Program-made: the position numbers and the translations under genes
The notes under the pieces: generated by a model
What the model saw: the letters and a program-made list of their open reading frames with translations, nothing else
The model's database searches: none
What the model was told of the DNA's origin: nothing
Shown here: one piece after another, positions 16,473 to 27,400 of the stretch
Numbering within the stretch: position 1 is the first letter of the stretch
Layout of the letters: each line of letters opens with the position of its first letter
NCBI RefSeq assembly: GCF_025961225.1
Contig: NZ_JAOQNG010000008.1
Span: 31,603-95,602, forward strand
Origin: Azospirillum canadense
Lineage (GTDB): Bacteria; Pseudomonadota; Alphaproteobacteria; Azospirillales; Azospirillaceae
DNA: 64,000 bases
Direction: 5' to 3'

Positions 16473-16922
16473 ATGGATTGCGATGGATGTAACTGGCGCA
16501 GAGCAGCAGTATATTGGCAGACTGCGGCCCCCGTGGTCGGGACTGGAGCACTCAGCCATGACGCCGTTGCCATGTCCGCGCACCCGGACGCAAGGCTATT
16601 CGCGGCATGGTCTGGCTACGTAGAAGCCTCTAATGCCATTGGCGCTGGCGTAAACTTCAATGGATTGAGCGACGAGGAGCTCGAACCGCAGGTTCGCGTG
16701 GCGCGGGGCTATGGCGAGGTTATCGAAAACACACCAGCGAAAACGCCCAGGGGAATGGCGTTGAAGCTCCGGTATCGATTCGCCGTGAACTGCCTCAGCA
16801 TCGCCGCGTTCAACGCTGCGGTCCACGGGGCGGACATGCACGAGGAGTTCCTGTCGGATCCAGCTGATGAGATGTTGTGGCGCATGATCGGCGAAGCCGA
16901 GCGCATGGACGCTGTGACTTGA
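16473..16922 (+). CDS. Hypothetical protein
   Basis: 149 aa from ATG 16473, which has AGGAG 8-9 nt upstream; ATG 16572 (MSAHPDARLF) is an alternative and the conserved-looking part starts there. Helical and acidic, with AWSGYVEASNAIG, VIENTPAKTPRGMALKLRYRFAV and a C-terminal DPADEMLWRMIGEAERM. It resembles small alphaproteobacterial hypothetical proteins. It is divergent from the HTH-methylase, and their shared upstream region holds the twin operators. Confidence 0.6.
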   Translation: MDCDGCNWRRAAVYWQTAAPVVGTGALSHDAVAMSAHPDARLFAAWSGYVEASNAIGAGVNFNGLSDEELEPQVRVARGYGEVIENTPAKTPRGMALKLRYRFAVNCLSIAAFNAAVHGADMHEEFLSDPADEMLWRMIGEAERMDAVT

Positions 16923-17349
16923 CCTTGCCGGCAACGAAGAGCGCGCCCCTCAATTGACAGCCTTGTGACACTCACCTTGAGCGTGACAGGCGGAGCGGGG
17001 CATGGTACATAGGTTATGGTGGCGCTTCGGGTGTCCGCGTGGCTTCCGCACTCATCATTTGAGCGACTCTTAGCATCGCCGGAATCCGTCTGTGCTGTGT
17101 TGATAACCGCGCGACACGCACGTTTTGGTCGTGTCAGCCGACATGCCAACACTTTCGACCACCGCTGTCCCGACGAAAAGCAGCATCGCAGCCAACACGA
17201 CACCCAAGCAATTCTAACGACGCCAGCCAAAATAACCTCTTGGTAGAGGAGGGCATGGTGGCTCGCGTTTTGTGATCTATCGGATTTTGAGTGAGTGTCC
17301 CTAGGGCGCCCGGCATGCCGTGCGCCCTTCTCGTATTCGGAGCGCGCCC
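16923..17349. other. Intergenic region before the tape measure gene
   Basis: About 430 bp with no convincing gene. It ends in a GC hairpin at 17304-17327 (GGGCGC with GCGCCC, inner CGGCATGCCG), the same type seen before other structural genes, and an SD GGAG at 17339-17342. It probably keeps the tail operon's leader for the tape measure gene. Confidence 0.5.
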
Positions 17350-20300
17350 ATGGCCATTGAATCTCGCCTTCTCGATCTTACGGTGTCGTCCGAAGGCGTG
17401 CGGGCGGGTGTTGCTCAGGCGCAATCGCTTCTCGCCTCACTCACGTCTGATCTGGGCAAGGCGCAGGTCGCAGCTGCCGAGACGAACATTAAGGTTCGGG
17501 ATGCCGGTGTCGGCATCGGGCGCGCGTTTGCCAGCGTCACGAAGGACCTGCTCCCCGCCGCTGATGGGTTGACGAAGATCGCCCGCCAGATCGATGCCGT
17601 CGGTCAGGCTCAGACGCGTGGCGCGGCGAGCCACAAGCAAGCGGCCGACATGATCAACCGGCTGACGGGAAGCCTGTCCGAGGCTGAGCGTGAGGTGGTA
17701 GGCCTCATCCAAGCGTCCGGGCAAACGGAAAGGGCGCTTGAGTCCTCGTTCAAGAAGGGGACGCTGTCCGCTGCCGATTACAAGGCGAAGGTGCTGGAGG
17801 CGCGTGAAGCAACCTACCAGCAGGTCGCCGCGCTCCAGGACGTGATCGACGCCCAAGAGCGATCCGCAAAAGCGGCCGCGGGCCTCGACGCCCTGCGCCG
17901 GCAGTACGATGCGACCTACGCCGAGATCCGCCGCTACGGCGAGGCGATGACAAGCGCGAAGGCGGTTCTGGACGCCGTCAACGCTTCGGAAAACGAGCGC
18001 GCCCGCATCCTGAAGTCCGTCTCGGACGCCTATGATCCTGCGATCAAGGCCTCCAATGCCCGCGCCGCCGCCTTGCAGAAGGAGCAGGAGGCCCAGGCTG
18101 CCCTCATGGCCTCGTATCGGGAGCAGGCGGCTCTTGCCCGGTCCCAGACCGAAGGCCAAGCGATGTGGAACACCTACGCCGGGGTTCAGGCTGCGCCGAC
18201 CGGTTCTGCAGCGGTTTCGGCCGCGGTCTTCCAGGAAGCCGCCGCCGCTGAAAAAGCGGCGATTGCGCGGAGCTTGCGACGCGACGCAATCGACGCTGAG
18301 ACGCGCGCGATGGAGCAGCAGGCTAAAGTCGACGCTGCCGCCGCGCTGCGGGAAGAGGCGCAGGCCCTAGACGCCCTGAAAGCGCGCGTTGACCCAGCTG
18401 CCGCAGCGCTCCGGCGTCTCGACGAGGATAAGGCCAAGCTCGACGCCGCCTTCGCGGCCGGGAAATTGACCGGTGGAAAAGCAGAATACGATGACCTCAC
18501 GGCCGCGATCAGTCGCAATCGGGCGATGATCGAGGCCTCGACGGTCAGTCAAAAAGGGATGACCAATGCCCTTGGTCTGACACGAGCGCAGATGGCGGCG
18601 CTGTCGCCACAGATCAACGACATCGTGTCCGGCCTCATCATGGGCCAGCCGCCCATGATGATCTTTGCGCAACAATCCGGCCAGGTCGTCCAGGCTCTAC
18701 AAGCCGGCGGCGCCGAGATGCCGGCATTCGCCGCCGGCACGTTGGCCATCGCCGCTGGGTTCGCCGCTCTTGCGGCGGGATACGCGGGCGTCATCTACGC
18801 AGTCCACAGCTATCGTTCCGAGGTCAAGGAGGTGGAGCGCGTCAACGCGCTTGTCGGTCAGTCGGTCGGCATGACGACGTCGGGGCTGCTGAAACAGGCT
18901 GAAGGAATCGGCAACGCCGCGGGCATTTCCACGGCGAGCGCCCGAGCTATCCAGAACGCCTACCTCGGGACGGGAAAAATCGGGGGCACAGTCCTCACGG
19001 AGTTGGCAGCCACCACCAGAGGCTGGGCACTGGCAACCGGCCAGGATCTGGACGCCGCCCGCGATGATCTAGCCAGGTTGTTTGCCGACCCGACGCGGGC
19101 TGTTGACGAACTGACGGCGAAGTATGGGGCGTTCGATGATGCCCAGCGGCAACTGATAAAAAACTACCAGGCTCAAGGCAATCTGGAACGTGCTCAAGCC
19201 CTTCTCCTCCAGGGGATTGAGGATCGAGCCAAAGGCGCGGCCGAGCGCATGTCGGCTCTCGGAAAGGCATGGGAGTGGATCAAGAAGCAGGCTAACGATG
19301 GAGTCGAATGGGTCGGCGAAAACGCCGGAGAACCGTCTCGGCAGAAGCGCATCGAAATGCTGCAACTGCGCCAGACCAACGGCATCTATCTGACGAGTGG
19401 CCTGCGTCAGGATGATGCGGATGAGTTGGCCGCGCTCCAGCAGCTTGAACAGGATGACGCGATCCAGGCATGGGCAAGCAAGGTTCGCGCCGAGTTCGTT
19501 CGCCTGTCGAATGCTACCGGTGATTTCGCGAGGTCCATCGACCCGGCTCTTGCTGCGTCCACGAACCTGACCAACGCTGAAAAGCTACTCGACAAGGCTG
19601 TTTCGGAAAACGTCATCACTCGTGGAGAAGCGTCGCGCCTGATGGGTTTGTACCGGGAGCAGCTGAGTTCGGCGGCCGGGGCTATGGCGGATCTCCAGCG
19701 TCAAGCCGCCGCCTTTAACGCCCCCGCCGGCTTCGAGCGACGTTTTGCGCAAGTGGTGAACCAAGCCTCGAATAACGGGAAGGAGCCACTACCGGCAACC
19801 GGCCCGACCAGCGCAACAGAACTACGCAGCGGCTTGGTCGATGTGGCTGTTGGCGAGGTGCGCGATCAGGTGGCACTGGTCCAGCGTCAGGCGACCGCGC
19901 AGCAGCTTCTGGCCGGGGCGATCACCGACACCGCGCGGGCCCAGGCCCAGGCGCGCGGGCAGTTTGCCGAGGTGATCGCCCAGTACCCCGATCTCGACGC
20001 GAAAACCGCGTCAGCTGCCCTTACCACCAAAAACTTCGGCGTGTTCTTGAAGACCCTGCCGCAGCCGTTGCAGGATCTTTGGAAGCAGATGAACGCGAGC
20101 GCGGAAGCCCAGGTCGCGGGTAGCATCAATCAGGCGACCGTCCAGATGCGGTTGCAGTCCGAGGCCGCCGACCGTCTGGCCGAGGCTGCGGGGAAGGGCG
20201 AAGCGGCGCAGAGGCGCGCGAACATCGAAAACCAAGTGGCGGCGGCCTCGCTCCATGGCCTCGCCGGAGCCACGCGCGCCGCGCTGGAGGCGCAGGAAGC

Positions 20301-21504
20301 CGCCGCACGCCGCCAAATCCACGCGGATTTCGCAGCCCAGATCAACCTCGACGTAGCTGCGAACCAGCGCCTTGTCACTGGCATGCAGCAAGGTGTTGCC
20401 GCTTGGCGGTCCGCCGAGATCTACAATAAGGCGGTGGCCCAGGCTATGCGGGAAGTCCCGCCAGAATACGATGCGGCGGGCAATGCAACTGGTCGGTTTT
20501 CGAAGGCGATTGCGGACAATGTCGCGAAGTTGAAAGAGCAACAAAGCGCAGCCGATGGGGTCAACCTTTCCACCTATACCCAGCAGGTCGAAAGCCAAGG
20601 CCGCAAGCTGGCGCTCGACCGCAGTCTAATCGGGGCAACGCCGGAGCAGGAGGCTGTGGCCCGGGCGCGGTTCGAGGCCGACGAGTGGCTCCGGTCGCAA
20701 AAACTTTCCTACGCGTCGCTCAACGACGACCAAAAGCGGCAATACGACAACATTCTGAAGATCGCTGAGGCCAACGCGAAGGCGGGCGTCGAGATTCAGC
20801 GATGGACGCAGTACGGCGAGGTCTTCACCAACGCCTTCGACCGCGTGGGCGATGCTCTGACCCAAGCCTTCACCCAGGGTGGCGCCTCGGCCGTGAGCTT
20901 CCGCTCGGTGGTGTCGGGCGTCCTGGCCAGCATTGCCACAGATCTGCTGAAAATCACCGCCATCACGCCGTTCAAGAACTGGGCGCTCGGCGGCATCAGC
21001 AGCCTGCTCGGCTTTGCCACGGGAAGCGCCGGTGGCGCCGACCCGCTTGCCGGCTGGCAGTCCTCGGCACAGGCCGCCGGTGACGCCGTGATGCAGCTTT
21101 ATGCCCCGACCCGCCACACCGGCGGCTTGGTGGACATGTCCGGCGCGGGACGGTGGGTGAATTCTGCCGTCTTCGATGGTGCTCGCCGCTACCACACCGG
21201 CGGTGTTGCCGGTCTCGCCCCTGACGAGGTGCCGGCCATCCTGCGGCGCGACGAGGAGGTCATCACCGAAAGCGACCCGCGGCACCGGTTCAACAGTGGG
21301 GTCCGCGCCCCGGCCAACGAGAACTCCGGCAGCGTCACGATCAATATGCCGATCACCGTCAACGGTTCGGCTGGCTCCCAGGAGCAAAACGCCGACCTCG
21401 CCAAGCAGATCGGTCGTGAGGTGCAGAGCCAGGTGGACGCGCGTGTCCTCGCGGTGCTCCGTCAGCAGTCCCGCAACGGCGGCATGCTCAGCCCAGCGGC
21501 ATAA
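17350..21504 (+). CDS. Tail tape measure protein
   Basis: 1384 aa from ATG 17350 with SD GGAG 7 nt upstream. The protein sets tail length and is ejected with DNA. Long Ala/Gln/Lys-rich coiled coils cover residues 1-400; a lambda gpH-like block (SPQINDIVSGLIMGQPPMMIFAQQ) lies near residues 420-445, followed by hydrophobic helices (AGTLAIAAGFAALAAGYAGVIYAV) at about 460-485. The C-terminus has the HTGG repeats (HTGGLVDMSG, YHTGGVAGLAPDEVPAIL) common in tape measures. It should correspond to a tail of roughly 200 nm by the usual length rule. Confidence 0.93.
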   Translation: MAIESRLLDLTVSSEGVRAGVAQAQSLLASLTSDLGKAQVAAAETNIKVRDAGVGIGRAFASVTKDLLPAADGLTKIARQIDAVGQAQTRGAASHKQAADMINRLTGSLSEAEREVVGLIQASGQTERALESSFKKGTLSAADYKAKVLEAREATYQQVAALQDVIDAQERSAKAAAGLDALRRQYDATYAEIRRYGEAMTSAKAVLDAVNASENERARILKSVSDAYDPAIKASNARAAALQKEQEAQAALMASYREQAALARSQTEGQAMWNTYAGVQAAPTGSAAVSAAVFQEAAAAEKAAIARSLRRDAIDAETRAMEQQAKVDAAAALREEAQALDALKARVDPAAAALRRLDEDKAKLDAAFAAGKLTGGKAEYDDLTAAISRNRAMIEASTVSQKGMTNALGLTRAQMAALSPQINDIVSGLIMGQPPMMIFAQQSGQVVQALQAGGAEMPAFAAGTLAIAAGFAALAAGYAGVIYAVHSYRSEVKEVERVNALVGQSVGMTTSGLLKQAEGIGNAAGISTASARAIQNAYLGTGKIGGTVLTELAATTRGWALATGQDLDAARDDLARLFADPTRAVDELTAKYGAFDDAQRQLIKNYQAQGNLERAQALLLQGIEDRAKGAAERMSALGKAWEWIKKQANDGVEWVGENAGEPSRQKRIEMLQLRQTNGIYLTSGLRQDDADELAALQQLEQDDAIQAWASKVRAEFVRLSNATGDFARSIDPALAASTNLTNAEKLLDKAVSENVITRGEASRLMGLYREQLSSAAGAMADLQRQAAAFNAPAGFERRFAQVVNQASNNGKEPLPATGPTSATELRSGLVDVAVGEVRDQVALVQRQATAQQLLAGAITDTARAQAQARGQFAEVIAQYPDLDAKTASAALTTKNFGVFLKTLPQPLQDLWKQMNASAEAQVAGSINQATVQMRLQSEAADRLAEAAGKGEAAQRRANIENQVAAASLHGLAGATRAALEAQEAAARRQIHADFAAQINLDVAANQRLVTGMQQGVAAWRSAEIYNKAVAQAMREVPPEYDAAGNATGRFSKAIADNVAKLKEQQSAADGVNLSTYTQQVESQGRKLALDRSLIGATPEQEAVARARFEADEWLRSQKLSYASLNDDQKRQYDNILKIAEANAKAGVEIQRWTQYGEVFTNAFDRVGDALTQAFTQGGASAVSFRSVVSGVLASIATDLLKITAITPFKNWALGGISSLLGFATGSAGGADPLAGWQSSAQAAGDAVMQLYAPTRHTGGLVDMSGAGRWVNSAVFDGARRYHTGGVAGLAPDEVPAILRRDEEVITESDPRHRFNSGVRAPANENSGSVTINMPITVNGSAGSQEQNADLAKQIGREVQSQVDARVLAVLRQQSRNGGMLSPAA

Positions 21505-21515
21505 GGGACGGAGCC

Positions 21516-21872
21516 ATGCCCCTTCAGACCTTCTCTCCTCCGCGGGCTCCAAGCTTTCAGAGCCAGAAGTCCGTTCAGCCGCGCATCCTGAAGGCGTCGT
21601 TCGGCGACGGCTACACCCAGCGGACTGCGGACGGCCTCAACACGATGCCGCAGTCGTGGGATCTCCGGTGGGACGCCCTACGCGCGACGGATGCGGACGC
21701 GATCGAGGCCTTCTTCGTCGCGACCGGTGGCTACAAAGCGTTCTGGTGGACGCCGTTCGACCAAGGCAGCCCGCAACCGCTGAAGTTCATCGTCGAGAGC
21801 TGGACGAAAGCGCCCGTCGGCACACGGGTCTATTCGGTCAGCGCGAAGCTCACCCAAGTCTTCGACCTCTAA
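21516..21872 (+). CDS. Minor tail protein M-like
   Basis: 118 aa. Family hallmarks: RILKASFGDGYTQRTADGLN (residues 26-45), WDLRWDAL and a YKAFWWTPFDQGSPQPLKFI block. Lambda gpM is part of the distal tail tip. Position tape measure-M-L-K-I-J matches lambda exactly. Confidence 0.9.
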   Translation: MPLQTFSPPRAPSFQSQKSVQPRILKASFGDGYTQRTADGLNTMPQSWDLRWDALRATDADAIEAFFVATGGYKAFWWTPFDQGSPQPLKFIVESWTKAPVGTRVYSVSAKLTQVFDL

Positions 21873-21882
21873 GGCCCCCGAC

Positions 21883-22626
21883 ATGACAACACCGACCCTG
21901 CCGCCGGCTCTTGCAGCCGAGGCGCACTCCGACGCGCCCGATCCCATCGTCACGCTGTATGACCTCGACACTGCTGTCTATGGCGGCGGCACCTACCATT
22001 TCACGGACAACTCCGGCAATGGTGCCCCGATCAAGTGGCGCGGCAACGACTATCAGCCCTTCGACCTGGAGTCCGAGGGATGGGAATGGTCCGGACGCGG
22101 CCCGCTTCCGACACCGCGCCTGCGCCTGACCAACGCCAACATGCTGCTGTCATCGCTGATCGCCACGTACGATGACCTGATTGGCTGCCGGGTGACGCGG
22201 TGGCGGACCATGGCTCGCTTCCTCGACACCGGCGCGACACCGAGTCCTGGCGATCATTTCCCGCCAGACGTGTACGTCATCGAACGCAAGGCCGTGCAGA
22301 CCAAGCAGGTTGTCGAGTTCGAGTTGTCGGCTGCGCTCGACCAGCAGGGGCGCATGCTGCCGGGGCGCCAAGTCATCCGGGATAGCTGCACGCACACTTA
22401 TCGGCGCTGGAACAGTCTGACCGGCGGTTTCGACTACAGTAAGGCAAGCTGCCCCTTCGCCGAGACCGGCGCCGGCTGCTACTTCGACCGCCTTGGCAAC
22501 CCCGTGACCGACCCGAGCCAGGACGTCTGCGGCAAGCGGCTGAGCGACTGTCGGCTGCGCTTCAACCGCTACGGCTTCCTGTTCACCCGCGCCTTCCCCG
22601 GCGCCGGACGCGTGAGGGGCTCATGA
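21883..22626 (+). CDS. Minor tail protein L-like
   Basis: 247 aa. DPIVTLYDLD start, FDLESEGWEWSGRGPLPTPRLRL, and C-terminal cysteines C169, C190, C199, C216 and C223. Lambda gpL binds an iron-sulfur cluster through C-terminal cysteines, and this arrangement could do the same. A tail tip hub component. The stop overlaps the next start (ATGA). Confidence 0.9.
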   Translation: MTTPTLPPALAAEAHSDAPDPIVTLYDLDTAVYGGGTYHFTDNSGNGAPIKWRGNDYQPFDLESEGWEWSGRGPLPTPRLRLTNANMLLSSLIATYDDLIGCRVTRWRTMARFLDTGATPSPGDHFPPDVYVIERKAVQTKQVVEFELSAALDQQGRMLPGRQVIRDSCTHTYRRWNSLTGGFDYSKASCPFAETGAGCYFDRLGNPVTDPSQDVCGKRLSDCRLRFNRYGFLFTRAFPGAGRVRGS

Positions 22627-23321
22627 TCCTCGACCCCGCTGTCATTTCCGCGGCCAAGGCGCACGCCGTCGCCGAGCACCCGCGCGAGAGCTGCGGCCTG
22701 GTCACAGCCGCCGGTTACGTGCCGTGCCGCAACGTGCACCCCGATCCGCTCGACCACTTCGAGATCGCGCCGGAGGAGTTGCTACGCGACGACGTCCGCG
22801 CCGTCCTGCACTCCCACATCGCGGAGCGACACGACCCCTGGCCGAGCCAGGGCGACATGGGGCAGCAGATCGCGATGGACGTGCCGTGGGGCATCATCGT
22901 GACCGACGGCGTCGGGGCGCTGGATCCGATCCTGTGGGGCGACTTCCTGCTCGACACGCCACTGGTCGGCCGCCCCTTTGTGCACGGCGTCACCGACTGC
23001 TACGCGCTGATCCGCGCCTACTACCATCAGGAGCGCGGCGTCACCCTGCCCGACCATGCCCGGACTTACGAATGGTGGACGGCGGGCGAGAACCACTACC
23101 TCGACCATTTCGCCCGTCACGGCTTCCGCGTCATCGATGCCGGGGAGGCGCGGCCGGGCGATGGCTTCCTTGCCCAGGTCCTGAGCCCGGTGCCGAACCA
23201 CGCCGGCGTGCTGATCGAGGACGGCCTGGTGCTTCACCACCTCGACCGCCGCCTGTCGCGCCGCGAACCCGCCTTTCCGTGGAAGCGGCACATCACCCAC
23301 TGGATGAGGCTTGAGGCATGA
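22623..23321 (+). CDS. Tail assembly protein K-like (JAB/MPN peptidase + NlpC/P60)
   Basis: 232 aa. N-terminal JAMM-type site: E22 in HPRESCGL, H63 and H65 in HSHIAE, S75 and D78 in WPSQGD. C-terminal NlpC/P60 half: C126 in GVTDCYALIRAYY and H193 in NHAGVLIEDG. Lambda gpK acts in tail tip assembly; the second domain could cleave peptidoglycan on entry. Both catalytic sets look intact. Coupled by overlaps to L and I. Confidence 0.9.
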   Translation: MILDPAVISAAKAHAVAEHPRESCGLVTAAGYVPCRNVHPDPLDHFEIAPEELLRDDVRAVLHSHIAERHDPWPSQGDMGQQIAMDVPWGIIVTDGVGALDPILWGDFLLDTPLVGRPFVHGVTDCYALIRAYYHQERGVTLPDHARTYEWWTAGENHYLDHFARHGFRVIDAGEARPGDGFLAQVLSPVPNHAGVLIEDGLVLHHLDRRLSRREPAFPWKRHITHWMRLEA

Positions 23322-24418
23322 CGACCATCGTTCTGCATGGCCGCCTGCGTCGTGAGTTTGGCGGCCCCTTCGTCCTGCAGGTCTGCTCGGCCGCCGAGGC
23401 GGCGCGTATGCTAATCGCCCAGGTGCCCGGCTTTCGCGCTGCGCTTCGCGAGGGCTACTACCGCATCGTCTACGGTCCCAAGGCGGCGGTGAAGCGCGGA
23501 CGCACGATGGGGGGATACGAGATCGGCGAGTCCGATCTGACCCTGCGCACCGGAGCCGAGGCGATCCACTTCGTCCCGGTCGCGGCCGGCGCCGGGCGCG
23601 GCGCGGGCAAGACGATTCTTGGCGCCGTGATCGCTGTAGTCGCGGTTGTTGCGGCGGTATACACCGGCGGCGCCTCGCTGAGCGCGCTCGGAGGCTCCAT
23701 CGCTGGCACCGGCATCACCTATGGCTCGGTCGCTCTGTTCGGCATTTCGATGATGGTCGGCGGCATCTCACAGATGCTTTCGCCGATGCCCAAGGCGCCA
23801 AACGCCACCGAAACAGACAAGACGAACAGCTACCTACTCGGCGGGCAGCTCAACATTTACGAGCAGGGCGGCCCGGTGCCGCTGGTCTACGGACGCTATC
23901 GCGTCGGCACGACGTTGGTCTCGGCGGGCCTCGATACCGCGATCATCATGGGCGGCGGCCCGGTCGGCACGCCGGCCGAGGGCGGCAGCGCCGGTGGCGA
24001 CAGCCTGCCGACCATGGAGACGCCGGGCCCGGTCGACACCGATCGGCCGACGTACGGCCCGATCGTGCTGAAGCCCTCGGCCTCCGTCGTGACAGGCTTC
24101 CGCCTCTATTCGATCAGCAACGGCACCCTCACCAAAGCCGACGGTTCGCAGGTCGCGGCCGGCGAGGTGCTGACGCTTGATCAGGGGGCCGCCGGCCTGA
24201 CCTTCACCGGCGCCGGCACCGTGGTCGACGGCTACTGGCCGAGGCCGCCGCGCTTCACAGTGCAGCAGATGGCCGGCGGCTCCCCCTATGGCGGTGAGGC
24301 GACCTTCGGCTCGACCGGCTCCTTCATCAGCAGCAGCGACGGCAGCGTGGGCGGCGGCTCGGCGGTCGGCGCCCCCGACAACGATGGTGGCCCTGGCCAC
24401 TCCGGCGGAATGTGGTGA
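23318..24418 (+). CDS. Tail assembly protein I-like with extended C-terminus
   Basis: 366 aa, longer than lambda gpI (223 aa). Residues 1-90 match the ubiquitin-like start (VLHGRLRREFGGPFVLQV, IHFVPVAAGAGRG); residues about 98-155 are hydrophobic and Gly/Ala-rich (tail tip transmembrane-like); then LLGGQLNIYEQGGPVPLVYGRYRVG, typical of gpI. The last 150 residues form an extra domain ending in a Gly/Ser-rich tail, which is not in lambda. Confidence 0.85.
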   Translation: MTTIVLHGRLRREFGGPFVLQVCSAAEAARMLIAQVPGFRAALREGYYRIVYGPKAAVKRGRTMGGYEIGESDLTLRTGAEAIHFVPVAAGAGRGAGKTILGAVIAVVAVVAAVYTGGASLSALGGSIAGTGITYGSVALFGISMMVGGISQMLSPMPKAPNATETDKTNSYLLGGQLNIYEQGGPVPLVYGRYRVGTTLVSAGLDTAIIMGGGPVGTPAEGGSAGGDSLPTMETPGPVDTDRPTYGPIVLKPSASVVTGFRLYSISNGTLTKADGSQVAAGEVLTLDQGAAGLTFTGAGTVVDGYWPRPPRFTVQQMAGGSPYGGEATFGSTGSFISSSDGSVGGGSAVGAPDNDGGPGHSGGMW

Positions 24419-24423
24419 GTCCG

Positions 24424-27400
24424 ATGACGGAAATGAATCTACGCGGCATCCTCGGCGCCGGTGGCGGCAAAAGCGGCGGGTCGTCCGGGGCGGGCGCCGT
24501 CGAGGATCCAAACAACCTGCAATCCAACACGATCGCCCGCTTCCTCGACGTCATCGCCGAGGGCGAAATTGGCGGCTTGGTGGACGGCGCGAAGTCGATC
24601 TACATCAACGGCACGCCGCTGCAGGCGAGCGACGGCACCTACAATTTCGCGGGCGTCTCGTGGCAGTCGCGCAATGGCACGACCTGGCAGGCACCGGTCG
24701 CCGGGTTCAGCGACGTCGAGCACGAGGTCAACCTCAACAACCGCAAGATCACCGTCGCGGGCTCGCCCGGTCCGCTCATCACGACCATCGAGAATGGCAC
24801 CATCGACCGCTTGCGCGTCACGATGGCCGTCGACGCGCTGACGCAGCAGGACACCAGCAACGGCAACCTGCATGGTGCGGCGGTCCAGTACGCGATCGAC
24901 ACCCGCCCGGAAGGCGGCGCCTGGACCGAGGTCCTGAACGACACCATCAGCGGCAAGACCACGTCGACCTTCCCCAAGGCTGTCTATGTGAGCAAGCCGG
25001 CCGGCGCGACTGGGCGGTGGGATTTCCGGGTCCGGCGCCTCACGCCGGACTCCACGACCGTCACGCTGCGCAACGACCTGTACGTCGTCAGCTACACCGA
25101 GATCACCGACAGCTGGCTGGTCTACCCCGACACTGCCCTGATGGCGGTGGAGATCGACGCCAAGCAGTTCGGCTCCAGCATTCCAGACCGCACCTACGAG
25201 GTGTGGGGGCGCAAGATCCGCGTGCCGGCCAACTACGACCCGGTCGCCCGCACATACGCGATCAGCGGGCCCGGAACGTCGGGGGGTATCTGGGATGGCA
25301 GCTTCAAACTGGCGGTGACCGACAACCCGGCCTGGGTTCTCTACGACCTGTTGACTGATGAGCGGGCGGGCCTCGGCGCGGTGTTCGGCGGATTGGCGCC
25401 GGATAAGGGCAGCTTCTACCAGATCGCCAAATATTGCGACGCTAGCATTCCCGATGGCTTCGGCGGCACGGAACCGCGCTTCCGCTGCTCGTGCGTCCTC
25501 AACACGCGGGAGGAGGCTTACAAGGTCCTCCAGTCGATCGCATCGAGCTTCCGCGGCATGCTCTATTGGGCGAGCGGCACGGTCTACGCAGCCGCCGACA
25601 TGCCGGCGGATCCGGCGAAGCTGGTCACGCCGGCCAACGTCATCGACGGCCTGATCAGTTACGAGGGCACGGCGCTCAAGGCCCGCCATTCGGTCGTCGC
25701 GGTGACATGGTACGACCCGGCCGACGGCTACAAGCCGGCCGTCGAGTTGGTCGAGGATCCGGAACTGATCGCGCTCTACGGCTGGCGGCAGGCTGACGTG
25801 ACGGCCTACGGCTGCACCTCGCGCGGCCAGGCGCGCCGCCAGGGTCTGTGGGTCCTCAACAGCGAACGCTATGAGACCGAGACCGCGACCTGGACAGCCG
25901 CCCTCGACCACGCCGACGTGAAACCGGGCGACATCGTGGAGATCCGCGACCCGGTGCGGGCCGGCGTGCGCTTCGGCGGACGACTGGCGGGCGTCACCGA
26001 CGCGCACCGGGTCACGCTCGACGCTCCCGTCGATCTGGCTGCCGGACACAGCTATCAGCTTTCTGTGATGCTGCCCACCGGCGCCGTCGAGTCCCGCCCG
26101 GTGGTCACCGACGGGCAGGCCAAGACGCTGCTGACGCTCGACCTCGACACGCCCTACTCGATGACGCCGGAGGTCGGCAAGGTGTGGGCGCTGGTCGGCA
26201 CCGACGTATCGTCGTCGCTGTGGCGCGTCGTCGCCAACCAGCAGAGCGAGGCGCACCTCTACAAGATCACCGCGCTCAAGCACGACAGCACCAAATACGC
26301 GCGCATCGAGCTGGGCCTCAAGATCGACCCGCTGGCCTACACGCGCCTGACCACCGGCGACGCAGTTCCGGCCCCGCAGAACGTCACCGTCACCAAGCAG
26401 ACCTACTCGGTGCCGGGCGGGCTGCGCACCCGCTTCCTGTTGAGCTGGTCGCCGCCGAACAGCGCCATCGTGTCCGCCTACCAGGTGCAGTACGAGACGC
26501 CGTCCGGCCTGTGGGTCGACGCCGGCAAGATCGTCACCGTCAGCTACGAGATCAACGACCTTGAGATCGGCAGCTACCGCTTCCGCGTCCGCTCGCTGAC
26601 CAAGGACAACCGCGGCTCCAGCTGGGTGATGGCGTCGTCGACGGTCGCCGCGACGGACGAGGAGTTCGCCGCGCCGCCGCAGACGCCGACCCAGCTGACG
26701 CTGAACACCAGCGTCTACGAGGACGAGCGCGCCGGCACGACGCTGGTCGCGCTCGGCGCCGCCTGGGTGCCCGGCTTCGACAGCGACATCAAGCATTTTG
26801 AGGTCGCGCACAAGCGCACCAGCGACACCGAGTGGACGGTCGACCGCACCACCGACACGGTGAAGACCTGGTGGGTCGACGCCGGCACCGAGTACCACGT
26901 CAAGGTGCGCGCGGTCGATCTGCTCGACCAGCCCTCGGCCTACACCGCGGACGCCGTCATCACCTCGGCGATTCCGCTGACCAAGCCGAGCGCCCCGGCG
27001 CTGAGCGACGCCACGCTGAACGAGCACAACCTCGGCGAAACGACGGTGCGGCGTAAGGTCGACGTGCACTGGGCGGCCAACCCGGTCGAGGAGCGCGTCA
27101 GCTCCTACATCGTCATGGTCGGCAGCGCCGCGCTGCAGGGCGGCTTCGAGATGCCGGCCACCGGCACGTCCTACAGCTACGAGTGGACGGGCTCGCGCGG
27201 GCCCGGCTACACGCACGTCCGTGTCAGAGCCGTCAACGTCAAGGGCCAGAAGTCGGATTGGTCGGCCTGGTTCCCGTTGACCGTCGTCGCCGACACCACG
27301 CCGCCGGCCGACCCGACCGGCCTGACCGCCTCGCCCGGCCTGCGCCTGCTCAACTGGTCCTGGACGAACCCGACCGACGACGACTTCGCCGGCGTTGAGG

